The translations under genes were made by a program, and so were the position numbers. DNA of 64,000 nt from JBBRYK01 sp038237665 (GTDB lineage: Bacteria; Actinomycetota; Thermoleophilia; Gaiellales; Gaiellaceae), in contig JBBRYK010000004.1 in NCBI GenBank assembly GCA_038237665.1, positions 1 through 64,000 on the forward strand. The letters run 5' to 3'. Under the pieces are notes generated by a model. That model searched no databases, was not told where the DNA came from, and saw nothing but the letters and a program-made list of their open reading frames with translations. This document shows, in pieces, positions 1 through 8,239 of this stretch (the stretch's first letter is position 1; every line of letters starts with the position of its first letter).

Positions 1-1
1 C

Positions 2-1078
2 GACACGACCGGGGTCGAGCCCGACTTCTCGCTCGTCAAGTCGAAGAAGCTCGTCGGCGGCGGCGAGATCACGATCGTCAACAAAACCGTGCCGATGGCG
101 CTCGAGAAGCTCGGCTACGCGCCCCCGCAGGTCGACGAGGTCGTCGCCTTCATCGACGAGCGCAACACGATCGTCGGCGCGCCCAGCGTGAAGACCGAGC
201 ACTACCCGATCTTCGACTGCGCGATCGGCGACCGGGCGATCCATTACACCGGCCACGTCCGGATGATGGGCGCCGTCCAGCCGTTCATCTCGGGCGCGAT
301 CTCGAAGACGGTCAACCTGCCCGAGACGGCCACGGTCGAAGAGGTCGCGGGCCTCTACCTCCAGGCGTGGGAGCTCGGCGTCAAGGCAATCGCGATCTAC
401 CGCGACAACTGCAAGGTCGCACAGCCGCTCTCAGGGAAGTCGGACAAGGCCGCGGGCCCGGTGTTCGCCGGCGTCGCCGCGCCCTATCCGCAGCGCCACC
501 GCGTGCCGGAGGACCGGAACGAGGTCGGCCGCAAGTTCCAGGTCGGCGAGTACGAGGGCTACATCCACGTCGGCCTCTACGAGGACGGCACGCCCGGCGA
601 CATCTTCTGCGACATCGCCAAGGTCGGGACGACGCTGCAGGGCCTGATGAACTCGCTGATGATCTCGGTCTCGCTCGGTCTGCAGTACGGCGTGCCGCTC
701 GAGGTCTATGTCTCGAAGTTCTCGCACATGCGCTTCGAGCCCGCGGGCCTGACGAACGACGCGGACATCCGCGTCGCCAAGTCGATCGTCGACTACATCT
801 TCCGCTGGATGGGCAAGAAGTTCCTCACCACCGACCAGCAGGAGGAGGCGGGGATCCTGTCCGCCGACGTGAAGGCGCGGCTGGCGGAGCGCTACGCGAA
901 CACCGGCTCGGAGGCCGCGGTGACGGATCCGACGGTTCCGACGCCGACGCCCGGCCAGACGGCGCTCTTCAACGCGTTCGAGGACGCGCAGGAGTGCGCC
1001 AGGTGCGGCGGGCGGATGGTGCGGACCGGGAGCTGCTACACATGCCGCGACTGCGGGACCAACACGGGCTGCAGCTAG
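2..1078 (+). CDS. nrdJ: Class II (B12-dependent) ribonucleotide reductase, C-terminal part
   Basis: This is the last 358 residues of an adenosylcobalamin-dependent ribonucleoside-diphosphate reductase; the gene enters the window already open. The enzyme makes deoxyribonucleotides in the cytoplasm. Visible landmarks are the barrel segment PFISGAISKTVNLP near residue 95 and a cysteine-rich tail (CARCGG, then CYTCRDCG, ending TGCS), which in this family carries a zinc site and the redox cysteines that re-reduce the active site. No frame break is visible. The stop lies 34 bp before the next start, which is too close for an obvious separate promoter. The 5' part and any nrdR-type upstream control lie outside the window. 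Confidence 0.93.
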   Translation, partial: DTTGVEPDFSLVKSKKLVGGGEITIVNKTVPMALEKLGYAPPQVDEVVAFIDERNTIVGAPSVKTEHYPIFDCAIGDRAIHYTGHVRMMGAVQPFISGAISKTVNLPETATVEEVAGLYLQAWELGVKAIAIYRDNCKVAQPLSGKSDKAAGPVFAGVAAPYPQRHRVPEDRNEVGRKFQVGEYEGYIHVGLYEDGTPGDIFCDIAKVGTTLQGLMNSLMISVSLGLQYGVPLEVYVSKFSHMRFEPAGLTNDADIRVAKSIVDYIFRWMGKKFLTTDQQEEAGILSADVKARLAERYANTGSEAAVTDPTVPTPTPGQTALFNAFEDAQECARCGGRMVRTGSCYTCRDCGTNTGCS

Positions 1079-1112
1079 CGGTTCGAGTTCGACCAGCTCG
1101 CTGACGTCGCTG

Positions 1113-1565
1113 ATGCGGCGCGGGGGCAACATCTACTACGCGGTCGCGCCGTCGAAGCTCTACGCCGAGCCGAAGCGGCTCGAAAAGCTCGGCTACGTCA
1201 AGTCGAAGAAGGCGCCCGGCAAGACACGGGAGCGCACCTTCTACACCTTGACGAACAAGGGGCTCGAAGCGCTGAAGCGCTGGGCGGTCGAGCCGTCCCC
1301 GCTTCCCCGCATCCAGAACGAGGCAATCGCCCGCCTGATCTCCGGCGACATCGTCGCCGACGACGCGAAGCTGCTCGAGGGACTGCGCGCACTCGGCCCC
1401 GCGATCGAAGACCAGGAGTCGCGCCTGGACGAGGCGCGCGAGCGACTGGCGTCCCTCCCGCACCGGGAGCGCTACCTCCTCCTGACGATCTCGCTCGCTA
1501 CGAAGTTGCTCGAGGCCCAGCGCGAGTGGCTGGCCGAGGTCGAGCGCGAGCTCGGTCAGCCCTGA
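1113..1565 (+). CDS. PadR-family regulator lacking the first helices
   Basis: The 150-residue product resembles the PadR family: a winged-helix segment (SKLYAEPKRLEKLGYV, residues 14-29), a beta-wing (ERTFYTLTNKGLEALKRW), then a long helical C-terminal region as in PadR dimerisation domains. PadR proteins normally begin with about 20 more residues forming the first helix and the start of the helix-turn-helix. Here the frame upstream reads only a Ser/Thr-rich stretch that runs back into nrdJ, and there is no alternative start. I see no good ribosome binding site. It is either a truncated regulator or a decaying gene; DNA binding is doubtful. Confidence 0.6.
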   Translation: MRRGGNIYYAVAPSKLYAEPKRLEKLGYVKSKKAPGKTRERTFYTLTNKGLEALKRWAVEPSPLPRIQNEAIARLISGDIVADDAKLLEGLRALGPAIEDQESRLDEARERLASLPHRERYLLLTISLATKLLEAQREWLAEVERELGQP

Positions 1566-1570
1566 TCATT

Positions 1571-1584
1571 TCGTTGCGCAACGA
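1571..1584. promoter_or_regulatory. 14-bp perfect palindrome
   Basis: TCGTTGCGCAACGA is a perfect palindrome 6 bp after the PadR-like stop codon. It lies between convergent genes, so it is not an obvious operator for either; it may be a relic of a regulator site or add to the terminator that follows. Confidence 0.35.
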
Positions 1585-1585
1585 A

Positions 1586-1619
1586 CGACGGGAGGCCCGC
1601 ACGTGGCGGCCTCCCGTCG
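1586..1619. terminator. Bidirectional hairpin terminator
   Basis: A 12-bp perfect stem (CGACGGGAGGCC with its complement) closes a 10-nt loop between two convergent genes. There is no clear T-run, as is common in GC-rich actinobacteria. It can serve both the PadR-like gene and the secreted-protein gene on the other strand. Confidence 0.65.
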
Positions 1620-1656
1620 GTTGCGCTTCGGCCGCGCCTCGAGCGCGGGGGTGGCT

Positions 1657-2460
1657 TCAGCGGACCCTCGTCCATTCGCCGGTGAAGACTCCTCCGCGCT
1701 GGCTGCACGGGTCACGCCCGACCGGCGCGAGCGTGAGTGTCCCGCCGCTCACAGACCACGAGTACGTGGCCTGCGGCCCTCCGGGGCCGCACCACCAGCC
1801 GCCTCCGCGCGCAATGTGCAAGTTGGGTGGGCCGGTTGTGACGGCACCGTAAACACTGAAGGTGCTCGATCCGGCCGTGTAGTCATCGACGAGGATGTTG
1901 CCGGCTCCGGTCTGAGGACTCGTCGCGGGATTGAACTGGCCTGGGAAGTGGTCCTCGATCCATCGCCCGTCGAAGACGATCGTCCACGTCCCCGCGGGAA
2001 CAGGGTCGCCGGGAAAGGCCGGATCGGGAGGGACCGGCTCCGGGATGTTCCGCTGCCAGGCTCCCGCGAGCGTGGCGGGCGGCTCGGGTTCGGCGACGAC
2101 GCGTGCGACGACGGTATCGGTGGCTTTCGCGCCACTGGAGGACGTCGCGCGGACGGTGAAGCGGTGACGTCCCGGACTAAGCCAGGAGGTGACCAAGTAC
2201 CCGCCGTCGTCGCTGTAGCTGTAGGGCGCGCTGTGTTCGATCCAGCGGACCGTGCCGTCGATCAGGAAGGCGACTTCGCTGACCTGGCTGCGTGGCGGGG
2301 CCGGGTAGCCGAGCCAGTGGATCCGGTGCGGGAGGACCGTCTTCCCGTCGAGGGAGGACCTGACTTTGAAGCCTTTCTTCGCTGGTGTCGCGGCGGCGGA
2401 TGCCAGGCCGACGAGCAGTGCGAGGCTCGCGACCACCACGAGCGACAAGTGTTTCTGCAT
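1657..2460 (-). CDS. Secreted protein of unknown function
   Basis: I do not recognise this 267-residue protein. It has a clear Sec signal peptide (basic MQKH, hydrophobic core to about residue 20, cut near ASA-AAT). Residues 30-115 look like an immunoglobulin-like beta-sandwich (hydrophobic/polar alternation, SPGRHRFTVRATSSSGA). Residues 125-267 form a second beta-rich domain beginning LAGAWQRN and ending GVFTGEWTRVR, in the style of small lipocalin-like barrels. The start is well fixed by an AAAGGAGGTG ribosome binding site just upstream. The gene diverges from the SARP regulator gene, which may control it. Confidence 0.75.
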   Translation of the reverse strand: MQKHLSLVVVASLALLVGLASAAATPAKKGFKVRSSLDGKTVLPHRIHWLGYPAPPRSQVSEVAFLIDGTVRWIEHSAPYSYSDDGGYLVTSWLSPGRHRFTVRATSSSGAKATDTVVARVVAEPEPPATLAGAWQRNIPEPVPPDPAFPGDPVPAGTWTIVFDGRWIEDHFPGQFNPATSPQTGAGNILVDDYTAGSSTFSVYGAVTTGPPNLHIARGGGWWCGPGGPQATYSWSVSGGTLTLAPVGRDPCSQRGGVFTGEWTRVR

Positions 2461-2560
2461 CGCTGCACCTCCTTTGGTTCCGATGGGCCGCGTCGAGGTT
2501 GCAGCCGAGGGCTTGCAGAAACCTGGAAATCGCCTTGCACCGGTGCTTTGCTACTCGAAG

Positions 2561-5500
2561 GTGGAGTTCGCAATCCTTGGGCCGGTCGAGGTGCGGGTCG
2601 ACGGCCGCACGCTCTCACTCGGAGGCGGAAAGCAGCGTGCGCTGCTCGCGGTCTTCCTGCTCCACCCGAATGAAGCAGTCTCGCGTGACCGCCTCATCGA
2701 CGCGCTTTGGGGCGAGCGTCCTCCGGCGAGCGTGCACCAATCGCTCGACACGTACGTCTCGCGCCTGCGGCGGGTGCTCGGTCGCGACCGGATCGTTCGG
2801 CGGCCGGGCGGATACGCACTGATCGTCGAGAGCGGCGAGCGCGACCTCGACCGGTTCGAAGAGCTGGTGCGTGCCGGGCGAGCAGCGGCCGCGGCCGGGA
2901 ATGTCGCCGCCGCGGCGTCGAGCCTAAGCGCTGCGCTTGAGATCTGGCGCGGGCCGGCGCTCGAGGACGTCCTCTACGAGCCGTTCGCCTCCGCCGAGGC
3001 GAAGCGGCTCGAGGAGCTTCGGCTCGTCGCGCTGGAGGAGCGGTACGACGTCGATCTCGCCGCCGGAGCCGGGCCGGAGCTCGTGCCGGAGCTGGAAGCG
3101 CTCGTGCGTCAGCATCCACTTCGAGAGCGCGTCCTGGCCCAGCTGATGACGTCGCTCTACCGCGCCGGTCGCCAGGCGGAGGCCCTCGCAACGCTCCAGT
3201 CGGCGCGTCAGCGGCTGGCGGGAGAGCTCGGCCTCGAGCCCGGTCCGCAGCTGCGCGACCTCGAGCGCCGGATCCTCCAGCACGATCCGAGCCTCGACGG
3301 CGGTCGTCGGGGATCGCTACGACCGCGGCGCATGCCGCGGCGCCCGCTCCTTGCGTTGGCGGGCGTGGCCGTCGTCGCCGCCGCGGCGCTCGGAGCAATC
3401 CTCGCGACGGGCAAGAGCGGCGAGCCGCGCGCGGGCGCAGATCAGGAGAATCGGCTGCTTTCGATCGGAACGAGTTCGCACAGCGTGCGCGACACCGTCG
3501 GTCTCCCCGGTCCGCCTGCGGCCCTGGCCGTGGATTTCGGCTCGGTGTGGGTGGCAGACCCGACCGGTCAGCGCGTCATCCGCATCGACCCGGCTTCCGA
3601 GGCCATCGCGGATCGCATCGACGTCGACGGTCAGCCCGGAAGCCTCACGACCGGCGGCGGATCCGTTTGGGTATCCAGCACGCTCGGCGGCCGGATCAGC
3701 CGTGTCGATCCCGAAACCGGCGGCGTCACGCAGAAGATCCGCCTCGGCGGCGCGAACGCGGCGAACGTCGCGTTCGGCCAGGGTGCCGTTTGGGTGGCCG
3801 ACTCCACCGACCACGCGCTCCTCGAGGTCGATCCCGAGACCGGTTCCGTTCGCCGCACGATCACGCTCGACCTCGCGCCGACCGCCTTGGCATTCGCCGG
3901 CGGCGCAATCTGGGTGGCGGGCTACGAAGCGGGGGTGGTGGAGGAAATCGACAGCCGTTCCGGCCAGGTCATCACCAACGTTGCGGTCGGGCAGGGCCCC
4001 GTCGCAGTCGCTGCGGATCATCACGGCGTGTGGATTGCAAACAGCCTGGACGCCACGGTGTCGCGGGTCGATCCGGCGACGGGCTCCGTCCGGGCCACGA
4101 TTGCGGTCCCGAGTGGACCCGCGGCGATCGTGGCGACCGCCGAGTCGGTTTGGGTCGCGAGCGCGGATGCCGGCGTCCTCTCGGAGATCGACCCGCACCG
4201 AAACCTCGTCGTCTCGTCTCGACACGTGGGCGGACGGCCGGCGGCCCTCGCCTCCGCCGGAGACCGCATCTGGATCGGCTCCAGCGCACTCGGTGAGTCA
4301 CATCGCGGCCGTACGCTCACGCTCGTACGAACGGGGCGGTTTTCGACGACGGATCCCGCCTTCGCGCTCGACAGCGCCTATGCATTCACCCGGCTGGCGT
4401 ACGACACGCTCGTCACATTCCAGGCAGCCGCCGGCCCGGCGGGGCTCCGTCTGCTGCCCGACCTCGCCGTCGCGCTCCCGAAGCCAACCGACGGCGGCAG
4501 CACCTACGCGTTTCGCCTGCGCCCTGGCATCCGTTACTCCAACGGGCGTCCCCTCCGAGCCGGCGACTTCCGCCGCGCGATCGAGCGGCTCTTTCGCGTC
4601 AATTCTCCCGGTGCGAACTACTACTCCGCGTTGGTCGGCGCGCCTGTGTGCGAGCGTCGGCCGCGAAGATGCAAGCTCGCGCAGGGCATCGAGACCGACG
4701 ACGCTGCCGGGACGGTCGTGTTCCGGCTGCGCGCGCCGGATGTGGACTTCCTCTACAAGCACGCAGTGCTCGGCTTCGCAGCTCCCATCCCGCCGAGCAC
4801 TCCCGACCGCGACGTCCGCGCGGACGAGGTGCCCGGTACCGGCCCCTACCGTTTCGGAACGGCGAACGGCCGCGAGTTGCGGTTGGTGCGCAACCCATTC
4901 TTCCGCGAGTGGTCTCACGCTGCCCAGCCGGCCGGCAATCCCGACGTGATCGTCTGGCGCTCCGTACCGACGCGCCGGCAGGCGGTCTCGGACGTCGAAG
5001 CGGGCCGAGCGGATTGGCTGTTCGGGCTCATCCCGGCGAGCCAGTTGAAATCCCTGCAGCTCCGCAACCGGTCGCAGTTACACGCGAATCCGGCGCCCAT
5101 CGTCGACTTCATTCACCTGAACACGCACCGGCGGCCGTTCGACAACGTGCGCGTTCGCCGCGCGCTCAACTACGCCGTCGACCGGGCGAAGATCGCCCGC
5201 TGGTACGGAGGCCCACTCGCCGCGACACCCCTCTGCCAACCGCTCGCCCCCGGCCTGCTTGGTTATCGGCGGTACTGCCCGTATACGCGCCATCCCCGGC
5301 CCGACGGACGGTGGTCCGGCCCGGATCTGGCGCGAGCGCGGCGTCTCGTCGGGGCATCGGGGACGATCGGCGAGCGGGTCGACGTCTGGGGCACGAGCGA
5401 CAGCGTCGGCGTGCCGCGCCAGGTGCCGACGTACATCGCCCATCTGCTTCAGACCCTCGGTTACCGGGCACGGCTTCACCTGGTCCCCTCCTCGACGATC

Positions 5501-5854
5501 ACACTGAGGATGCGGAAGGGCCTGCAGTTGACGGTCGACGGCGACTGGCTTCCCGACTATCCCGCACCATCCGCGTACCTTCCGCAGTTCTTCGGCTGCC
5601 ACGGGGGCGCCGGCAACGGCTACTTCTGTGACCCACAGCTCGACCGCCAAATGCGCAGGGCCGCGAGCCTGCAGCTGAGTAGTCCAGCGCGAGCGGCGTC
5701 GCTGTGGGCGGCAGTCGACCGGCGGCTCGTCGACGCAGCCCCGTGGGTGCCTACCGTCAACGTGCACGTCACGGAATTCGTCTCGAAGCGCGTTCGGAAC
5801 TACCAATTCAGCCCCGTCGGTGGCTTCATCGCCGATCAGGTCTGGCTGCGTTGA
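2561..5854 (+). CDS. Membrane-tethered SARP/BTAD regulator fused to beta-propeller and solute-binding domain
   Basis: About 1097 residues from a GTG start that exactly opens the winged-helix domain (VEFAILGPVEVRVDG); earlier in-frame starts would overlap the divergent gene. Domain order: OmpR-like winged helix 1-90, bacterial transcriptional activation domain 95-235, basic linker, one membrane span near 260-280 (LLALAGVAVVAAAALGAI), a seven-bladed propeller at about 300-575 with seven (V/I)W(V/I) blade motifs, and an oligopeptide-type ABC substrate-binding domain (SBP_bac_5) from 600 to the end. The layout implies a one-component sensor: extracytoplasmic ligand binding coupled to a cytoplasmic DNA-binding domain, as in CadC/ToxR-type proteins. 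No ABC permease genes are adjacent. The ligand is unknown. Confidence 0.85.
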   Translation: MEFAILGPVEVRVDGRTLSLGGGKQRALLAVFLLHPNEAVSRDRLIDALWGERPPASVHQSLDTYVSRLRRVLGRDRIVRRPGGYALIVESGERDLDRFEELVRAGRAAAAAGNVAAAASSLSAALEIWRGPALEDVLYEPFASAEAKRLEELRLVALEERYDVDLAAGAGPELVPELEALVRQHPLRERVLAQLMTSLYRAGRQAEALATLQSARQRLAGELGLEPGPQLRDLERRILQHDPSLDGGRRGSLRPRRMPRRPLLALAGVAVVAAAALGAILATGKSGEPRAGADQENRLLSIGTSSHSVRDTVGLPGPPAALAVDFGSVWVADPTGQRVIRIDPASEAIADRIDVDGQPGSLTTGGGSVWVSSTLGGRISRVDPETGGVTQKIRLGGANAANVAFGQGAVWVADSTDHALLEVDPETGSVRRTITLDLAPTALAFAGGAIWVAGYEAGVVEEIDSRSGQVITNVAVGQGPVAVAADHHGVWIANSLDATVSRVDPATGSVRATIAVPSGPAAIVATAESVWVASADAGVLSEIDPHRNLVVSSRHVGGRPAALASAGDRIWIGSSALGESHRGRTLTLVRTGRFSTTDPAFALDSAYAFTRLAYDTLVTFQAAAGPAGLRLLPDLAVALPKPTDGGSTYAFRLRPGIRYSNGRPLRAGDFRRAIERLFRVNSPGANYYSALVGAPVCERRPRRCKLAQGIETDDAAGTVVFRLRAPDVDFLYKHAVLGFAAPIPPSTPDRDVRADEVPGTGPYRFGTANGRELRLVRNPFFREWSHAAQPAGNPDVIVWRSVPTRRQAVSDVEAGRADWLFGLIPASQLKSLQLRNRSQLHANPAPIVDFIHLNTHRRPFDNVRVRRALNYAVDRAKIARWYGGPLAATPLCQPLAPGLLGYRRYCPYTRHPRPDGRWSGPDLARARRLVGASGTIGERVDVWGTSDSVGVPRQVPTYIAHLLQTLGYRARLHLVPSSTITLRMRKGLQLTVDGDWLPDYPAPSAYLPQFFGCHGGAGNGYFCDPQLDRQMRRAASLQLSSPARAASLWAAVDRRLVDAAPWVPTVNVHVTEFVSKRVRNYQFSPVGGFIADQVWLR

Positions 5855-5962
5855 CGTCGAGCAGTGGCACTGGCACTCGACAGCGCCAGCGATTCGGCCT
5901 CGGCCGCCCAGCAGATACGCGGGGTCGGTTTCCGCTGGTAACCGCGCGGTACGACCAGAGGC

Positions 5963-6391
5963 GTGTCGTTGCCCTTACAGCGACTGCTTCTGCTCGCCGG
6001 CGCGCTCGCCTTCTTCGCGGCCGGCTGCGGGAGTAGCGCCAAGCTAAGCGCGAAGGCCCTTGCCAAACAGGCCGACACGCTCCAGGCCTACGCGGCCGAA
6101 GGGGCGTTCCTCTCGGGCGACGCCGCCACGGGCAAGACGACCCGCATCTTCACCCGCGTCCACGCCTCCGAGCTCCACGACGCCGCCGCCAGGGCGCAGC
6201 GCTCGTTGAGCAAGGCCACGACCGAGCCTGACCTCGGCGTCTACCTCCGTCGCCTGGCCAGGCTTGCGACTCGCACGACCAACGACCTCGACCGCCTCGG
6301 CGACGCCTCCAGGAACGAACAGCGGAGCCTCGCAGCCGACCTCGACGCGGCCGCGAAAGAGATCGAGCGGATCGGTATGGCGCTCAAATGA
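5963..6391 (+). CDS. Small helical lipoprotein
   Basis: The 142-residue product starts at GTG and has a lipoprotein signal peptide with lipobox FAAGC (lipidated Cys at about residue 22). The mature part is alpha-helical and rich in Ala, Lys, Asp and Arg. I do not recognise a family. Its stop overlaps the start of the Nramp-like transporter (ATGA), so the two are translationally coupled and the lipoprotein may be an accessory on the outer face of the membrane. TACGAC seven bases before the GTG is a weak -10 match. Function unknown. Confidence 0.75.
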   Translation: MSLPLQRLLLLAGALAFFAAGCGSSAKLSAKALAKQADTLQAYAAEGAFLSGDAATGKTTRIFTRVHASELHDAAARAQRSLSKATTEPDLGVYLRRLARLATRTTNDLDRLGDASRNEQRSLAADLDAAAKEIERIGMALK

Positions 6392-7623
6392 ACATGAAGA
6401 ACTTCCTCGCGATCGCGCTCGGGATCCTCTCAGCGATCGGGGGGTTCGTCGACATCGGCGACCTCGTCTTCAACACCCAGGCCGGTGCCACCTTCGGCTT
6501 CCAGCTCCTGTGGGTCGTCGTGATCGGCGTCGTCGGGATCGTCGTCTACTCGGAGATGTGCGGTCGGGTGGCGGCCGTGTCGAAGCGCCCCGTCTTCGAC
6601 CTGATCAGGGAACGTGTCGGCTTCAGCGGCGGCCTGACCACGCTGATCGCCTCCGAGGTCGTCAACCTGATGACCTGCGCGGCCGAGGTCGGCGGCGTCG
6701 CCATCTGCATCCGGCTTCTATCGGGGTTGCCCTACCGGCTGCTGATCGCGATCGCCGTGATCGGACTCGTCGTCTTGACCTGGAAGCTGCCGTTCGAGTG
6801 GATCGAGCGGCTCTTCGGCTACCTCGGGCTGTGCCTGCTCGTCTTCGCCGTGACCGCGGTCAAGCTCCACCCGAACTGGCACCACGTTGCTCACGGCTTC
6901 GTGCCCGGGCACCACGCCGGCGGCAGCCTGTCGGTCTACCTCTACTTCGTCGTCGGCCTGCTCGGAGCCGCAATGACACCGTACGAGGTCTACTTCTACT
7001 CCTCGGGCGCCGTCGAGGACGGCTGGAGCCCGCAGGACCTCAACCTGAACAAGGTGACCGCGATGATCGGCTACGGCCTCGGCGGCTTCCTCTCCTTCGC
7101 GCTGATGATCGTCGCGGGCGTCCTCTTCCTGCCGCGGGGAATCTCGCCGGAGTTCCTGGGCACGACCGCGCTGGCGCCCGAGCACGTCCTCGGCCAGACC
7201 GGCCTGCTGCTCGCCCTGGTTGGGATCATGTTCGCGGTCGGCGGTGCCGCGATCGAGACCTGCTTCTCGGGCGCCTACAACCTCGCCCAGTTCCTCGGGT
7301 GGCGCTGGGGCAAGAAGGAACGGCCGGCGCGCGCCTCCCGCTTCACGCTGTCGTGGCTGATCATCTTTGCCCTGGCTCTCTGCGTCGTCATGACCGGCTA
7401 CGACCCGGTGAAGCTGACGGAGTACTCGGTGATCTTCTCGGTCGTCGCGCTGCCCCTGACCTATCTGCCGATCCTGCTCGTTGCGAACGACCGCACGTAC
7501 ATGGGCGCGAAGGTGAACGGAACGCTGGCGAACGTCTTCGGGGTTCTCTACTTCGCCCTTATCCTCGCGATCGCGGCCGCGGCCATCCCGCTCATGCTGA
7601 TCACCAACGGAGGGCAGGGATGA
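6388..7623 (+). CDS. Nramp-family divalent metal transporter, non-canonical metal site
   Basis: 411 residues with about 11 hydrophobic spans in the SLC11/Nramp arrangement. Canonical Nramp proteins carry DPGN in TM1 and MPH in TM6; here the corresponding stretches read DIGD (residues 22-25) and MTPYE (near residue 195). The TM1 aspartate and the TM6 methionine seem to be kept, but the proline/asparagine and histidine are not, so substrate choice (Mn, Fe, Mg or other) cannot be inferred from the canonical site. The gene overlaps its neighbours at both ends (ATGA), forming a unit with a lipoprotein and two PRC-barrel proteins. Confidence 0.75.
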   Translation: MNMKNFLAIALGILSAIGGFVDIGDLVFNTQAGATFGFQLLWVVVIGVVGIVVYSEMCGRVAAVSKRPVFDLIRERVGFSGGLTTLIASEVVNLMTCAAEVGGVAICIRLLSGLPYRLLIAIAVIGLVVLTWKLPFEWIERLFGYLGLCLLVFAVTAVKLHPNWHHVAHGFVPGHHAGGSLSVYLYFVVGLLGAAMTPYEVYFYSSGAVEDGWSPQDLNLNKVTAMIGYGLGGFLSFALMIVAGVLFLPRGISPEFLGTTALAPEHVLGQTGLLLALVGIMFAVGGAAIETCFSGAYNLAQFLGWRWGKKERPARASRFTLSWLIIFALALCVVMTGYDPVKLTEYSVIFSVVALPLTYLPILLVANDRTYMGAKVNGTLANVFGVLYFALILAIAAAAIPLMLITNGGQG

Positions 7624-7967
7624 GCGAGCCGATCATCCTCGACATCGCGCTGGGGCTGCTCGACCACCAGCTGGTCGACAGGAACGGCGAGAACTGCGGC
7701 AAGGTCGACGAGCTCGTGCTCGCGGGAGTGAGCGAGGGCTCGCCGGAAGTGGTCGAGATCCTCGTCGGCGGCACGGCCTGGCGCTCCCGCGGCCTGATGG
7801 GCAGGATGGCGTCACGCTTGGCGGGGAATGCGGTGCACGTGCCCTGGTCGGAGGTCGAATCCGTTACGTCCGTCGTCAAGCTGAAGCGCACGGCCGCCGA
7901 GCTCCGGCTGAACCGGGGAGACGAGCGTTGGGGGAGGATCGTCGCCAAGCTGCCGGGGGCGACCTGA
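7620..7967 (+). CDS. PRC-barrel domain protein
   Basis: 115 residues starting at an ATG that overlaps the transporter stop. The N-terminal 80 residues fit the PRC-barrel pattern: LLDHQLVDRNGENCGKVDEL, then an alternating strand (EILVGG), a small helical insert and HVPWSEVESV. PRC-barrel proteins are small beta-barrels found in ribosome maturation (RimM) and in regulatory or metal-responsive contexts. The tail is basic. It is coupled to a second PRC protein by a TGATG overlap, suggesting a heterodimer that acts on the inner face of the transporter. Confidence 0.75.
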   Translation: MSEPIILDIALGLLDHQLVDRNGENCGKVDELVLAGVSEGSPEVVEILVGGTAWRSRGLMGRMASRLAGNAVHVPWSEVESVTSVVKLKRTAAELRLNRGDERWGRIVAKLPGAT

Positions 7968-8230
7968 TGCGCTTCGGCGAGCTCCTGAACCGGAAGGTCG
8001 TCACCGAGTCCGGCGAAAGCCTGGGCCGCGTTCACGACCTGCGCGGCGAGATCGTCGGTGAACACCTCCGGGTGACCGGCCTGATCGCCGGCAAGCTCGG
8101 CCTGCTCCAGCGTTACGGGATCGGGACGTCCGGCAGCATTCGTCCAGATACCCCCGCGTGGCACGGGCACCCCGTGATCCCGTGGGAGCGGGTCGTTCGC
8201 GTCGGCCGGGAGATCGTCGTGCGCGACTAG
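7967..8230 (+). CDS. Second PRC-barrel protein
   Basis: 87 residues from an ATG overlapping the previous stop; a longer in-frame start exists 39 bases upstream but lies inside the previous gene. It keeps the barrel motif (GELLNRKVVTESGESLGRVHDL) and ends IPWERVVRVGREIVV. The TAG stop also forms the first three bases of the -10 box for the next gene. Confidence 0.75.
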   Translation: MRFGELLNRKVVTESGESLGRVHDLRGEIVGEHLRVTGLIAGKLGLLQRYGIGTSGSIRPDTPAWHGHPVIPWERVVRVGREIVVRD

Positions 8231-8233
8231 ATT
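8228..8233 (+). promoter_or_regulatory. -10 box, leaderless promoter of the GMC oxidoreductase gene
   Basis: TAGATT is followed by exactly six bases and then the GTG start. The TAG is also the stop codon of the preceding PRC gene. Confidence 0.55.
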
Positions 8234-8239
8234 TCGCCC

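Noticed and set aside
2366..2560. N-terminal extension of the SARP regulator
   Set aside because: It overlaps the start of the divergent secreted-protein gene and reads no SARP-like sequence; GTG 2561 opens the domain exactly.
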